Shown here: one piece after another, positions 16,623-25,756 of the stretch
Numbering within the stretch: the stretch's first letter is position 1
How the letters are laid out: every line of letters starts with the position of its first letter
NCBI RefSeq assembly: GCF_005116465.1
Contig: NZ_SWBM01000001.1
Span: 1,054,001-1,118,000, forward strand
Source: Robertmurraya kyonggiensis
GTDB lineage: Bacteria; Bacillota; Bacilli; Bacillales; Cytobacillaceae
Length of the DNA: 64,000 nucleotides
Direction: 5' to 3'
The notes under the pieces: model-generated
Databases searched by the model: none
Told to the model about the DNA's origin: nothing
Seen by the model: only the letters and a program-made list of their open reading frames with translations
Position numbers and translations under genes: made by a program

Positions 16623-17408
16623 ATGAATAAACAACTAGAAAATCAGGTTGCACTCGTAACAGGTGCTGGTTCGGGGATCGGCAGGGCAGCTGCTCTTAAG
16701 CTTGCTCAAAATGGTGCAAAGATTGCACTAGTCGATTTACATAAAGATCACGTGGAGGAAGTCAAAACGCAAATCGAAGAAATGGGGAGCGAAGGGCTTG
16801 TATTGGAAGCCAACGTTGCTCACCCTGAGGAAGTTGAAGCCTGTTACCAAAAAACTGTAAAACAGTGGGATAGATTAGATATCGTATTTGCAAATGCCGG
16901 AATTAATGGTGAGGTAACGCCAATTGAAGACCTAGAGCCGAAGGATTGGGAATTGACCATTTCTAATAATCTAACAAGTACTTTTTTAACAGTCAAATAT
17001 GCTATTCCTTATTTAAAAACAAATGGAGGAAGCATCATTATTACAAGTTCTATCAATGGAAATCGGATATTTAAAAATTTTGGAATGTCTGCCTATAGTA
17101 CATCCAAAATTGGTCAGATGGGCTTTGGAAAAATGGCAGCCCTTGAACTTGCTCAATACCATATTAGAGTGAATATTATATGCCCAGGTGCCATTGAAAC
17201 GAATATTAGTGAAAACACGTGGAAAGAAAAAGAGAAGTTAAAAAAGGTGGAAATACCAGTTGTATATCCGGAAGGAAACCAGCCACTGGAACACAGAGCC
17301 GGAAAAGCAGAACAAGTAGCTGATTTGGTTCTATTCCTTGCTTCTAGTCAATCTAGTCACATAACGGGGAGTGAAATTTTCATCGACGGAGCAGAATCCT
17401 TATTGTAA
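16623..17408 (+). CDS. Short-chain dehydrogenase/reductase (classical SDR)
   Basis: 261-residue NAD(P)-binding oxidoreductase. TGAGSGIG cofactor motif near residue 15, NAG near 91, catalytic Ser (ITSSING) and YSTSK (Tyr-x-x-x-Lys) near 156, and the closing S-H-I-T-G-S-E-I-F-I-D-G. ATG 16623 is 9 nt from AAGGAG. Substrate unknown; downstream terminator is strong. Confidence 0.87.
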   Translation: MNKQLENQVALVTGAGSGIGRAAALKLAQNGAKIALVDLHKDHVEEVKTQIEEMGSEGLVLEANVAHPEEVEACYQKTVKQWDRLDIVFANAGINGEVTPIEDLEPKDWELTISNNLTSTFLTVKYAIPYLKTNGGSIIITSSINGNRIFKNFGMSAYSTSKIGQMGFGKMAALELAQYHIRVNIICPGAIETNISENTWKEKEKLKKVEIPVVYPEGNQPLEHRAGKAEQVADLVLFLASSQSSHITGSEIFIDGAESLL

Positions 17409-17437
17409 TTTGAGATAGTGGGATAAGTTCAATACAA

Positions 17438-17470
17438 AACCGAGCATAATCCATAATGTTCGGTTTTTTT
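17438..17470 (+). terminator. Terminator after the SDR gene
   Basis: AACCGAGCAT pairs with ATGTTCGGTT (one G-U pair), then seven T. Confidence 0.85.
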
Positions 17471-17473
17471 CGA

Positions 17474-17509
17474 AAAATATATGAATTGATGCAAGGGAAG
17501 AGCAAGTAG
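17474..17509 (+). pseudogene. Duplicated 3' tail of the DUF1697 gene
   Basis: Reads KIYELMQGKSK-stop and matches the last codons of the 15976-16521 gene (KIYELMQGQIR-stop); 21 of 23 aligned bases agree. There is no open frame before it. This suggests a past duplication of the DUF1697 gene with the SDR gene and its terminator inserted or retained between the copies. Confidence 0.55.
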
Positions 17510-17521
17510 TATTTAAAGTAT

Positions 17522-17797
17522 TTATATAATGATCGCTAAAATAAGGTTTGGAGCACAGATTAATGTCATGTTTAAGAGCATTTTGTTTCGACTATGTCTA
17601 TCTTCTGAGGATTCAGTGGCATAATTAGCTCGCATTCTATCTCCACTTACCATACTTCCTGATAACACCATTGATAATCCGAGCAAAATGATGCCGATAC
17701 CACCTGGGATGAAATATGCTTTATCAGATCCCCAAATAAGTATTGATACAAGGAAACCGACAATCGCAAGTATGATTCCGAGTAATAAATTTTTCAA
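17522..17797 (-). CDS. DUF5316 small membrane protein
   Basis: 91 residues, three hydrophobic segments, with the family-typical block YFIPGGIGIILLGLSMVLSG followed by SMVSGDRMRANYATE. Function unknown. TTG 17797 has GGAAGG 9 nt upstream; the ATG at 17806 abuts that ribosome site. Ends 18 nt after the DinB-like gene start region's operon partner and is probably co-transcribed with it. Confidence 0.65.
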   Translation of the reverse strand: MKNLLLGIILAIVGFLVSILIWGSDKAYFIPGGIGIILLGLSMVLSGSMVSGDRMRANYATESSEDRHSRNKMLLNMTLICAPNLILAIII

Positions 17798-17815
17798 GCT
17801 ATTCATCCTTCCACA

Positions 17816-18502
17816 TCATTTTTGAAGTTTATCCTTAACACGAATACTTTTGTTCAGGTGTAAAAAAATGTGTCTCGTGGCTGGCATTAAAATTAAGCCT
17901 GCAATGTTCTTTTTGCTCCAATAATCAGTTAACCAATTTGATCTTGCCATAACTGCGTTTTCCTCAAATAAACGTTCAATTCTGTTATGATCAATACTTA
18001 GATTAAAATCACCAGAATTCAGGGAAGATACAATTTCTTGCGTACGTGTTCCAACAGCTGTGCGATAGGTTAATAATGATTCAAGATCAATACTTGAACT
18101 CAACAAAGCAATTTCTTCTTCGCTCATATCATTACCAGAGTGCACAAAGGGAATATTCATTTTTTCTAACAAATGGTGTGTAAATAGGACTTGCTGTTCA
18201 TTCGCTATTAAAATATTCATCGTCATATCTTCTATACGAGTAATATGCCATAAGTGCCATGCAATGGAATTCTTAGTATCAGGATTTGAAACCGGATACT
18301 GTCTGAATGTAGTTTCGTCCAAATCCCGTAACAGTGCATCTTCAAGTGTTGTTAAACTCGTTCTACCGATAGTAGAACTGTGTACCAAAGAGTGCTGATC
18401 TAGGAATAATTGTACAGCTTGTGAATGTTGCTCAGGATTTATAATAATTTCTTTCAGGTTCTTGTGGTTTTCATTCCATACCTTTAGTTGGTCTTTATCC
18501 AT
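17816..18502 (-). CDS. DinB-superfamily protein
   Basis: 228-residue DinB-like helical bundle, larger than the 2948-3427 protein. Metal-type histidines in SIAWHLWHITRIED near residue 90 and TRHIFLHLN at the C-terminus; a third lies in the middle. Putative thiol transferase fold, substrate unknown. ATG 18502 is preferred over ATG 18511 because GGGAG lies too close to the latter. Upstream of the DUF5316 gene. Confidence 0.7.
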   Translation of the reverse strand: MDKDQLKVWNENHKNLKEIIINPEQHSQAVQLFLDQHSLVHSSTIGRTSLTTLEDALLRDLDETTFRQYPVSNPDTKNSIAWHLWHITRIEDMTMNILIANEQQVLFTHHLLEKMNIPFVHSGNDMSEEEIALLSSSIDLESLLTYRTAVGTRTQEIVSSLNSGDFNLSIDHNRIERLFEENAVMARSNWLTDYWSKKNIAGLILMPATRHIFLHLNKSIRVKDKLQK

Positions 18503-18527
18503 TAGTACCATCTCTCCCTATAAATAA

Positions 18528-18554
18528 AGCGATTCCTCATCATTAAGAATCGCT
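18528..18554 (-). terminator. Hairpin between NUDIX and DinB-like genes
   Basis: Perfect 8-bp stem AGCGATTC / GAATCGCT; on the minus strand it is followed by TTTATTTAT. Either the terminator of the NUDIX gene or an attenuator for the DinB-like gene. Confidence 0.5.
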
Positions 18555-18723
18555 GCTGTTAGTTAGAAAAAATTAATAAAATTACAGGGATGCTAATAAC
18601 AAAGTATGATAATAGAATCGTTAACAAGACAGCATCATATGATTCCAAATGAATCACTGTAGTTCCTTTTGTTCATTTTTAAGTATGTATACGTGGAAAA
18701 AGGTAATTGGTTTCAGCATCAAT

Positions 18724-19197
18724 CTAACTATTTGGCTTTACTATTATATGCTCTGTCGACAGTGGTAACTTTCCTAGGGCAGTCCGCAGAAATTCAGGAT
18801 ACAGCTCTATTTCTTGAAGTTCTTCAATCGGCATCCATTGATAAATCAATCTTTCGCCTTCTATCCCGTAAAAAGGTGTGCTGCTTAATTCAAATGATTT
18901 ATTTTCTGAAGTGACGAGGTAGTACATCCCAATCTCATGAACATCTTTTCCTTTGTATTCAAAAAAGTTTTCTACTACCCATACCAATTTTTCAATCTTA
19001 ATATCGAGACCTAGTTCTTCTTGAAACTCTCTTCTTATACTTAATGTTGAATCTTCAGCCATTTTTACTCTACCACCTGGAAGTGACCAGTTCTTTTCGT
19101 TGACGTCCCGGTGTAAAAGGACATGACCATTTTTGATCCAAATCCCAGCAACTCGATAGTTAAAAACAGCAATGTCTGTATGAAATACTACGTCCAA
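18724..19197 (-). CDS. NUDIX hydrolase
   Basis: 157 residues with the NUDIX box GG-RVKMA-E-DSTLSIR-RE-FQEE-LGL around residues 41-65 and the strand WSLPGG before it. Starts at TTG 19197; AAAGGAG lies 10 nt upstream and no ATG fits. Substrate unknown. No obvious partner. Confidence 0.82.
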   Translation of the reverse strand: MDVVFHTDIAVFNYRVAGIWIKNGHVLLHRDVNEKNWSLPGGRVKMAEDSTLSIRREFQEELGLDIKIEKLVWVVENFFEYKGKDVHEIGMYYLVTSENKSFELSSTPFYGIEGERLIYQWMPIEELQEIELYPEFLRTALGKLPLSTEHIIVKPNS

Positions 19198-19256
19198 TTT
19201 ATGTCAGCTCCTTTATGATGGAATAATTCGACAAAAACCGAAAAATTCCTTTCTTA

Positions 19257-19595
19257 TCATGAGAGAGTCGACTTCAATTCCTCATTTCGTACTTCTAAAA
19301 CATATTGCTTTAAAACAAAATCTCTACCACCATGATCCTCATACCAATTATTGATACGCTTGAGGTGCTCTTGATCGTTTCTGACGTTCGCTTCGATTGC
19401 TTGATATTCCTCATAGCTGTCATACTCCCAAATAGCAAAAACTTCTGTTGTTGCTTCATCCTTTGGGACTATCCATCGACCAATTAAACGTGCTCCATGC
19501 TTCAATTGATTGGGTAAGTTAGTTTCATTAAAATGAGCATTAAAAATCTCAACAAATTCATTTTTCACCACATAGAATTTTCTTCGATAGAACAA
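19257..19595 (-). CDS. NIPSNAP-family protein
   Basis: 112-residue ferredoxin-like protein of the NIPSNAP family: FYRRKFYVVKNEFVEIFNAHF, GARLIGRWIVP, FAIWEYDSYEEYQAIEANVR. Function unknown in bacteria. TTG 19595 has AAGGAA nine nt upstream; the longer GTG start (19604) abuts that site. Confidence 0.75.
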   Translation of the reverse strand: MFYRRKFYVVKNEFVEIFNAHFNETNLPNQLKHGARLIGRWIVPKDEATTEVFAIWEYDSYEEYQAIEANVRNDQEHLKRINNWYEDHGGRDFVLKQYVLEVRNEELKSTLS

Positions 19596-19786
19596 ACATT
19601 TCACTTCCTTAATAATTTTATATAAAACTAACTTCTACTTTTATGGGAAAAATTCCTTTTAGCTTTGCTATGAGTCTCGAAGATTTGTCTATACCGCTAA
19701 AGACAGTTAAAGAAAATGATAAATATTTCCTTTGATTTGGGGAATTTTATACACATATGTGTTAGATCATTTAAAGGATGATTACG

Positions 19787-20254
19787 ATGCTAGTGGCTCT
19801 ATTTGCCTTGATTGCGTGGATGATAATAATTGTTTTCGTCTTGGTGCCTAAAAGATTAACTGTTACAGAAATGATCTTTTTATACTATATCATTGGAATT
19901 CTCACGGTCACCTTATTTACGATTCTTGACGTTAATTTAGAATGGGTTCCCGTTACTAGAGATATAGAAAAATCTTTTGCATTACATATTTGTCGCTTCA
20001 TTATCATCCCTTTTCTTCTGATGATGGCTTCCGGAATTCTTAATTCTCCCTTGAGTCGCCGTTGGAGATGGTCAATTGGAGTCTTGATTTTGATACTATT
20101 GTTGGTAGATGATGGGCTAATGCTTCGGTTTGAAATGATCACTTTTCGCCATTGGAGCCTTCTGTATAGTATTCCTATGTACACGATGTTTATTGTTACG
20201 TTGACTTTTATTACCCGATGGTTTGTTCGCTTAGACAGAGAGGAGCTCAAGTAA
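19787..20254 (+). CDS. Multi-pass membrane protein, possibly CBO0543-like
   Basis: 155 residues, four to five hydrophobic helices, no recognised catalytic motif. ATG 19787 follows AAAGG. Ends 2 nt before the next membrane protein, which has a similar size and topology, so the two may act together. Family resemblance to CBO0543 is weak. Confidence 0.6.
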   Translation: MLVALFALIAWMIIIVFVLVPKRLTVTEMIFLYYIIGILTVTLFTILDVNLEWVPVTRDIEKSFALHICRFIIIPFLLMMASGILNSPLSRRWRWSIGVLILILLLVDDGLMLRFEMITFRHWSLLYSIPMYTMFIVTLTFITRWFVRLDREELK

Positions 20255-20256
20255 CC

Positions 20257-20778
20257 TTGAAAGTAATTCACTATGACAATCATTTTAATGGGAACGAGTG
20301 GTTTGTGATCATTTCAATCGTGGTTGGACTCCTAGCATTTTTAGCCATTCCAAAACGATTTCCGATAAAGGTGTCGATTATCTACCTACTTACGGGCGTT
20401 TTTACCGGCTTTTTTTTCGATCACACGTTAAGCGTTATTCCAGTTAGCTATTATGATTTAAATGATAAATCAGTATTTGAACTGACCGATTTTTTATCCC
20501 ATGTAATGTACGCATCCTATAGCTACTTCTTCTTTTATTTGTATGACTATTTAAAAGTAAAATTTCGTTATTCGCCAGTGTATATTTTGATATGGACCAT
20601 TATGAGCATGGGGATTGAAAAATTAAGTGCACTTGTAGGGGTGTATCACTATAAACATGGGTATACGATCTTCTACTCATTTATCATCTATTTATTAGTT
20701 CACAGTAGCTGGGTCGCACTCTACTATATAATCGAAATCGAGCGACAAGGTGAGAAGAAATCTATACTTCTTCAATAG
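20257..20778 (+). CDS. CBO0543-like integral membrane protein
   Basis: 173 residues with five hydrophobic helices (ISIVVGLLAFLAI, IIYLLTGVFTGFFFDHT, YFFFYLYDYL and others). The FFFDHT after helix 2 resembles CBO0543-family proteins, which are of unknown function. Start taken as TTG 20257, coupled to the upstream gene; weakly spaced GGAG. Another family candidate is at 40722. Confidence 0.6.
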   Translation: MKVIHYDNHFNGNEWFVIISIVVGLLAFLAIPKRFPIKVSIIYLLTGVFTGFFFDHTLSVIPVSYYDLNDKSVFELTDFLSHVMYASYSYFFFYLYDYLKVKFRYSPVYILIWTIMSMGIEKLSALVGVYHYKHGYTIFYSFIIYLLVHSSWVALYYIIEIERQGEKKSILLQ

Positions 20779-20883
20779 TTTGAGTTGTACCTTTTAACCT
20801 AAAATTGACAGATAATATGTTATATACATGTTATATAGAAAGTCTATCTAGAATGAGACGAAGAGTGGAAAAATAGGATGTCA

Positions 20884-20906
20884 AAAAAGACCTAAATCAG
20901 GTTTTT
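20884..20906. terminator. Terminator between converging genes
   Basis: AAAA-G-ACCT / AGGT-TTTT hairpin with T/A tracts on both sides; serves the membrane protein gene and the GNAT gene. Confidence 0.55.
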
Positions 20907-20910
20907 AAAT

Positions 20911-21339
20911 TCAAATTCTTTTAAGAAACACATAGCTCACCTTATCATAGTTCATCTTATTTTCATAAAAGCGGTGCGCATTGGTCCGCTGCAATCCTGA
21001 TGAAAGTGAGACAATATCATAGCCATTTTCCTTTGACCAACTATGGACATAATTTAGAAGTGCTTCGCCATATCCTTTGGACCGACTCTCTGAATCTGTC
21101 ACTAAATCACAAACCCAAATAAATTTCCCATTATACAAAGTAATCATCGGCATAAAGCCTGTTGCGGCTACTATTTTTTCGTTATCATATAAGGCTGCGA
21201 TTTTATAAGATTCCTTCTCTACGGCTTCTTTCACCAGTTCAACGAATTGGTCCTCATTCAAATGTGTACGCAATTGCTTCATGACAGGAAAGGCTTCTTT
21301 CCATTCCTTTTCAATTTTCAGTTCCTTAATTTCAACCAT
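20911..21339 (-). CDS. GNAT-family N-acetyltransferase
   Basis: 142 residues. Acetyl-CoA motif V-T-D-S-E-S-R-S-K-G-Y-G-E-A-L-L near residue 90 (the Q/RxxGxG/A equivalent) and the closing FYENKMNYDK. AAAGGAG precedes the ATG. Divergently oriented from the MocR gene, whose target it may be. Acceptor unknown. Confidence 0.8.
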   Translation of the reverse strand: MVEIKELKIEKEWKEAFPVMKQLRTHLNEDQFVELVKEAVEKESYKIAALYDNEKIVAATGFMPMITLYNGKFIWVCDLVTDSESRSKGYGEALLNYVHSWSKENGYDIVSLSSGLQRTNAHRFYENKMNYDKVSYVFLKRI

Positions 21340-21374
21340 TTTTATACATCTCCTTTAATCATATTTAAACACAA

Positions 21375-21406
21375 TCTGGTATAATCAAAAGGACCAGATA
21401 CGGTAT
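21375..21406. promoter_or_regulatory. Candidate MocR operator region
   Basis: TCTGGT-N12-ACCAGA inverted repeat (21375-21398), plus TGGTAT (21377-21382) and CGGTAT (21401-21406) in direct order, between divergent GNAT and MocR genes. GabR-type proteins bind direct ATACCA repeats, so the TGGTAT pair is a plausible site. Confidence 0.4.
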
Positions 21407-21442
21407 ATTTGATGGTGTCAGATTTGATATAGGAGATGAGCT

Positions 21443-22843
21443 ATGATTGAACTAACTCCAATTTTCGATAGTAAAAGTGGTAAGGCATTGTACATACAAC
21501 TTGCCGAGTATATCAAAAAAGAAATTCTAGCTGGAAGAATAAATACTAATGAAAAATTACCGTCGAAAAGAAAATTATCAGAGTACCTTGGAGTGAGCTT
21601 GAACACAATACAAGCTGCTTACGATCAATTATGTGCGGAAGGGTATGTGGAAAGCCAACCTCGAAAAGGATTATTTGTAGCTTCCATTGAACATGAAGTA
21701 TTCATGCAACGACCTTTAGAAAAACAAGGACCAATAACTAAGATCAAAGAAGTAAAAATCAAAATTGACTTCAATTCAGGGAAGGTCGATTTAGATCATT
21801 TTCCATATGCAATTTGGAGGAAACTTACCATTCAATCTTTATATGAGGATCAGGTAGAATTATTTTACATCGGAAATCCTCAAGGGGAAGAGAACCTTCG
21901 TGAGCAAATAGCAGCCCACCTTTATGCATCTAGAGGTGTTAGATGCTCTGCCGAACAAATTGTCATTGGTGCTGGAACACAGTCTTTAATCGGATTATTG
22001 TCTATGATCATTGGAAATGAATTTACATATGCACTGGAGAATCCCGGATTCCATAGAGCGAGAATCGCTTTGCAAGACCTAGGTATTCGTACAATTCCCA
22101 TTTTGCTTGATGAAGATGGAATAGATATAAACCTGTTAAAAATGTCAGATGCACATGTAGTGTATGTTACACCGTCTCATCAATTTCCGAAAGGGATGCT
22201 AATGCCCATTTCCAGGAGAATGGATTTGTTAAAATGGGCAGAAGAAAAGAACGCTTACATTATTGAAGATGATTATGATGGAGAATATCGTTATAAAGGG
22301 AAGCCAATCCCGGCTCTGCAAGGACTGAGTGTTAATGAAAATGTAATCTATTTAGGTACATTTTCCAAATCGTTAATTCCATCTATTCGAATAAGCTATA
22401 TGGTTTTACCAACTCCACTTTTAAAAAAATATCATGAGCACTTTATCATCTACAAACAGACAGTTTCCCGCCTTCATCAAGAGACACTTTATCGTTTCAT
22501 GAAGGAAGGGTATTGGCAGACTCATCTTAATAAGATGAGAACTCTTTACCGTAAAAAACAGGCGGCCTTAATGCTAGCGATTACTCAATATCTTGGTGGT
22601 AATGTCACCGTCATCGGTGAAAAATCTGGCCTTCATATTGTTTTAGAAGTTAAAAACAATATGGCTGAAGTAGAATTAATTGAGCGGGCGATGGCTGTTG
22701 GTGTTAAGGTTTATCCATTATCCGTATATTATTATGGTGAAACAGAATACACAGGTTCTCGAGTTTTAATAGGCTTTGGAGGATTAACAGAATCAGAAAT
22801 TAGTTCAGGAATTAAGTTATTAAAAGAAGCCTGGAGGCTTTAA
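21443..22843 (+). CDS. MocR-family regulator (GntR HTH fused to class-I aminotransferase domain)
   Basis: 466 residues. Residues 1-75 are a GntR winged helix (YIQLAEYIKKEILAGRI, LPSKRKLSEYLGVSLNTIQAAYDQL). Residues 110-466 are an aspartate-aminotransferase-like PLP domain with EDDYDGEYRY and the PLP-lysine motif GTFSKSLIPSIRI. Full length for GabR/PdxR relatives. Probably regulates the divergent GNAT gene. Effector (PLP plus an amine) is not identifiable. Confidence 0.9.
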   Translation: MIELTPIFDSKSGKALYIQLAEYIKKEILAGRINTNEKLPSKRKLSEYLGVSLNTIQAAYDQLCAEGYVESQPRKGLFVASIEHEVFMQRPLEKQGPITKIKEVKIKIDFNSGKVDLDHFPYAIWRKLTIQSLYEDQVELFYIGNPQGEENLREQIAAHLYASRGVRCSAEQIVIGAGTQSLIGLLSMIIGNEFTYALENPGFHRARIALQDLGIRTIPILLDEDGIDINLLKMSDAHVVYVTPSHQFPKGMLMPISRRMDLLKWAEEKNAYIIEDDYDGEYRYKGKPIPALQGLSVNENVIYLGTFSKSLIPSIRISYMVLPTPLLKKYHEHFIIYKQTVSRLHQETLYRFMKEGYWQTHLNKMRTLYRKKQAALMLAITQYLGGNVTVIGEKSGLHIVLEVKNNMAEVELIERAMAVGVKVYPLSVYYYGETEYTGSRVLIGFGGLTESEISSGIKLLKEAWRL

Positions 22844-22847
22844 CAAA

Positions 22848-23000
22848 AGGGAATGGTTTTTAGAAGACCTCGTACATGAACAAGGAATCATTTCTGTATG
22901 TGCTTATGATGCAAACCAAATTCCGGCCACTTGGACAACCTTGTTAATTAATAGTCATGGAGTGACTCTTACAGATAGAGAGGTTATATATAGTTCTTGA
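22848..23000 (+). pseudogene. Open-frame remnant without a start
   Basis: Fifty codons reading REWFLEDLVHEQGIISV ... IPATWTTLLINSHGV ... DREVIYSS-stop have protein-like composition but no start or ribosome site; the frame runs back into the end of the MocR gene. Looks like the 3' end of a lost gene. I do not recognise the family. Confidence 0.35.
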
Positions 23001-23033
23001 ATTCTAAGCGGCCAAGACAGGTAGAAAACACAC

Positions 23034-23066
23034 AAAAAACCGAGCATAAAACTACATGCTCGGTTT
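23034..23066 (-). terminator. Terminator of the MATE gene
   Basis: Perfect 11-bp stem AAACCGAGCAT / ATGCTCGGTTT, six T on the minus strand. Confidence 0.8.
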
Positions 23067-23071
23067 CCCAT

Positions 23072-24445
23072 TTAGGCTTTCTTTACCTGATATTCATTGA
23101 CTTCAATATTCATTTTTCGTTCCCAAGGTCTACTTTGCCAACGTCGTAAAGCGAGAATTCCACGAATCCATTCATCCAATCCTTGTGCAATCCATACACC
23201 TAGTAATCCTAAGCCTAACTGAATGCCGAATAAATAACTAAATACAACGGCGATACCCCACATGAAAATGATTCCGACATACATAGGGAAGCGAACATCA
23301 CCAGCTGATTTTAACGTATTCATTAAAACGATATTCATCGCTCTGCCTGGTTCGATAAAAACAATAGCCCAAAGAACCGGGAGCCCTATTGCAATGATAC
23401 TTGGATCATCTGTAAAGAAATTGAGAACAGGGGAGCCAATTAAGGCGATAATTAACGATACCGTTAAAGAAGCTACCATGGCAATCTTTAATGTGCGCAT
23501 CCCACGGTGAAATGCCTTTTCAAATTGCTTTCCGCCAATGTATCGAGCAACTAACATTTGAGTACCCATTCCAATCGCCATCGTAAACAAAAAGCATAGC
23601 ATCGAAATATTGACAATATACACACGAGCGGTTAACGAAGATGCTCCAAGTGTTGCGATGATTCCTGTAATAATCAATTGAGAAAATTGATACGATAAAT
23701 TTTCACCAGCTGATGGAATTCCGATTGAAAGGAGTCCGCGAAAATCTTCTTTTTTGATTTTAAAAATATGCTCCAGCTTAATCGAAATCGATAAACGCTG
23801 ATAGACAAAGTAGAGTAGAATAAGTACTGCAATGCCTCTTGCAGCTACAATTGCCCATGACACACCTGTTACTCCTGTAATAGGAAGTCCGAATAACCCA
23901 GAAAGGGCCACAATATTTCCGATAATGCTGATCACATTCATGAAAACTGTCACAAACATGGATTCTTTAGTGAAGCCATAGCTACGGAGAACAGCACTAA
24001 GTGCAAGAGACAAGGATTCTAAGAAAAGAGACAGTCCACAAATTTTCATGAAAATGAGTCCGTACTCGTAAATCTGTCCATCTACATCAAAAAGTGTTAG
24101 AAAATACTCTCCAAAGAAAAAGACAATCACAGCTACGATAACTCCAAACCAGAAATTCATTCCGAACGCTGATTGAGCCATCTGTTTCGCTTCTGCAATT
24201 TTTCCTGCACCAAGCTTTTGCCCGATTAAGATTGTCGCTCCGACAGATGTGACGTTAAAAACGAGAATAAATATATTGAGTAATTGATTGGCTACCCCAA
24301 CACCTGCTGCTGCATTATCTGAATAATGTCCAAGCATAAAGGTCGCGATAATCCCCATTGTCATATGGAGAGCAATTTCAATGAAAAGGGGCCAAGTTAT
24401 TTGAAAAAGAGTTTTTTCTTGAAATTGATTTTTTTCTTCCGTCAT
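23072..24445 (-). CDS. MATE-family efflux transporter
   Basis: 457 residues, twelve hydrophobic helices in two MatE halves. Typical motifs are ITWPLFIEIALHMTMGIIATFMLG at the start, LIGQKLGAGK, and in the second half SIGIPSAGENLSYQ and VARYIGGKQF. Drug or metabolite:Na+/H+ antiport is expected. GGAGGAG stands 7 nt upstream of the ATG. Monocistronic. Confidence 0.9.
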   Translation of the reverse strand: MTEEKNQFQEKTLFQITWPLFIEIALHMTMGIIATFMLGHYSDNAAAGVGVANQLLNIFILVFNVTSVGATILIGQKLGAGKIAEAKQMAQSAFGMNFWFGVIVAVIVFFFGEYFLTLFDVDGQIYEYGLIFMKICGLSLFLESLSLALSAVLRSYGFTKESMFVTVFMNVISIIGNIVALSGLFGLPITGVTGVSWAIVAARGIAVLILLYFVYQRLSISIKLEHIFKIKKEDFRGLLSIGIPSAGENLSYQFSQLIITGIIATLGASSLTARVYIVNISMLCFLFTMAIGMGTQMLVARYIGGKQFEKAFHRGMRTLKIAMVASLTVSLIIALIGSPVLNFFTDDPSIIAIGLPVLWAIVFIEPGRAMNIVLMNTLKSAGDVRFPMYVGIIFMWGIAVVFSYLFGIQLGLGLLGVWIAQGLDEWIRGILALRRWQSRPWERKMNIEVNEYQVKKA

Positions 24446-24529
24446 GGAATCTCCTCCAGTACTCCCTGCTGATTACAATATTTCTATTCTAATCCTTTTC
24501 TGCCAAAAGTAAAGGGGAAAATAGCATGT

Positions 24530-25756
24530 TCAAGTGTACTTCCGAAAACGCTCGGTTTTGTCCCATATCGGGTCATCATCTGTACGTTTCAATTTAATTT
24601 GAAAGTACAGTCCTCGAATAAGTAATATGAGCCAGAGTTGTGCATAGGTAAAGTACATTAGAAAAGAGGTAAACAAATCACGTAAACCTATTCTTTTGTC
24701 CATTACTTGGGAAGAAACAAGCTGGATGAAATAGATGAGCCATGACTCAAACCATAGGACAAGGAGAGGGACACTAGCTGAACTCTCCACGATACCGAAC
24801 ATACCAAGGAAAAACCATATATCTGAGACGATAAGGAAGAATACGAAACAAACATAGACCGCAAGTAATTGAGCGGAGTGAATAAAGTTTCTCCCTTTGA
24901 AGTATTCAGGATTTTGAAGTGTTTTTTCAATTAAATAGAGATTTCCCTGCATCCACCGTGTTCTTTGCTTCACCCAAACACGTAGATTCTCGGGCTCTTG
25001 TTCCCACGTCCTCGCTTCCGGAACAATCGGTAATAATCCCCCTTTTCCGGTAAGTGCGAGTGTGAGGTCTGCGTCTTCTGCTAGCGCTTTTGGGTCATAC
25101 CCGCCAGCATCAAGAAGGGATGAGCGTTTAACGAGCATATTCGTGCCAGTAAGGGAGCCAAGCTTAAACAACTTCCACCGTCCTGCTTGCATCGTAAGTT
25201 GAAAAACGGAAAATTCTAAGGCGATCATGCGGGTAAGACTATTCGTCGTTTCATTGATGGTCTTGACGTAGCCAACTGCGCCAACAGCCTCTGGTGTTGT
25301 TTCTGCTGCTTCGACGAGAAGTCGGAGTGCATCAGGTTCTGGTTGATTATCGGCATCATACACGCAAATATATTCGGAATCCGTTATTTGCAGACCGTAA
25401 TTGAGGACTCTAGATTTTCCACTCGGTTTTCGAGGCGGAACATGAATATGGTGAATGTTTTTATACATATTGGCATAATAATCTGCAATTTCACCGGTTT
25501 CATCTTTGGAATTATCGTTGAGGAGATAAATTTGTAGGTTACCTGGATACTGAATTTTCGTCATTGCAAAAAGGGTATCTGCGATCACAACCCCTTCATT
25601 ATGAGCCGGAATGAAGATGGCGACACTTGGATAAGTGGTTAATGGGGTCGCGGTCTTTTTTTGTCCACGAAAAATTAAGCCAAAAATCGTGAGAACGGAG
25701 TAGTAGACCAACAATAGCCAAAAACTAATCGCGATAATCATCAGTGTGATGACCAA
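24530..25756 (-). CDS. Membrane-bound processive glycosyltransferase family 2
   Basis: About 408 residues. N-terminal helix, GT2 domain with VAIFIPAHNEG, DADNQ (metal-binding DxD), ALAEDADLT (catalytic Asp) and QRTRWMQG (the Q-x-x-R-W polymer-binding motif), then three or four C-terminal helices. This is the hyaluronan/PNAG/cellulose synthase plan, so a secreted beta-linked polysaccharide is likely. The gene before it encodes a degenerate GGDEF protein, as in the B. subtilis ydaKLMN cluster (YdaM-like). Start uncertain: TTG 25756 has AAGGGG at good distance; GTG 25765 is the longer choice. Confidence 0.85.
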   Translation of the reverse strand: MVITLMIIAISFWLLLVYYSVLTIFGLIFRGQKKTATPLTTYPSVAIFIPAHNEGVVIADTLFAMTKIQYPGNLQIYLLNDNSKDETGEIADYYANMYKNIHHIHVPPRKPSGKSRVLNYGLQITDSEYICVYDADNQPEPDALRLLVEAAETTPEAVGAVGYVKTINETTNSLTRMIALEFSVFQLTMQAGRWKLFKLGSLTGTNMLVKRSSLLDAGGYDPKALAEDADLTLALTGKGGLLPIVPEARTWEQEPENLRVWVKQRTRWMQGNLYLIEKTLQNPEYFKGRNFIHSAQLLAVYVCFVFFLIVSDIWFFLGMFGIVESSASVPLLVLWFESWLIYFIQLVSSQVMDKRIGLRDLFTSFLMYFTYAQLWLILLIRGLYFQIKLKRTDDDPIWDKTERFRKYT

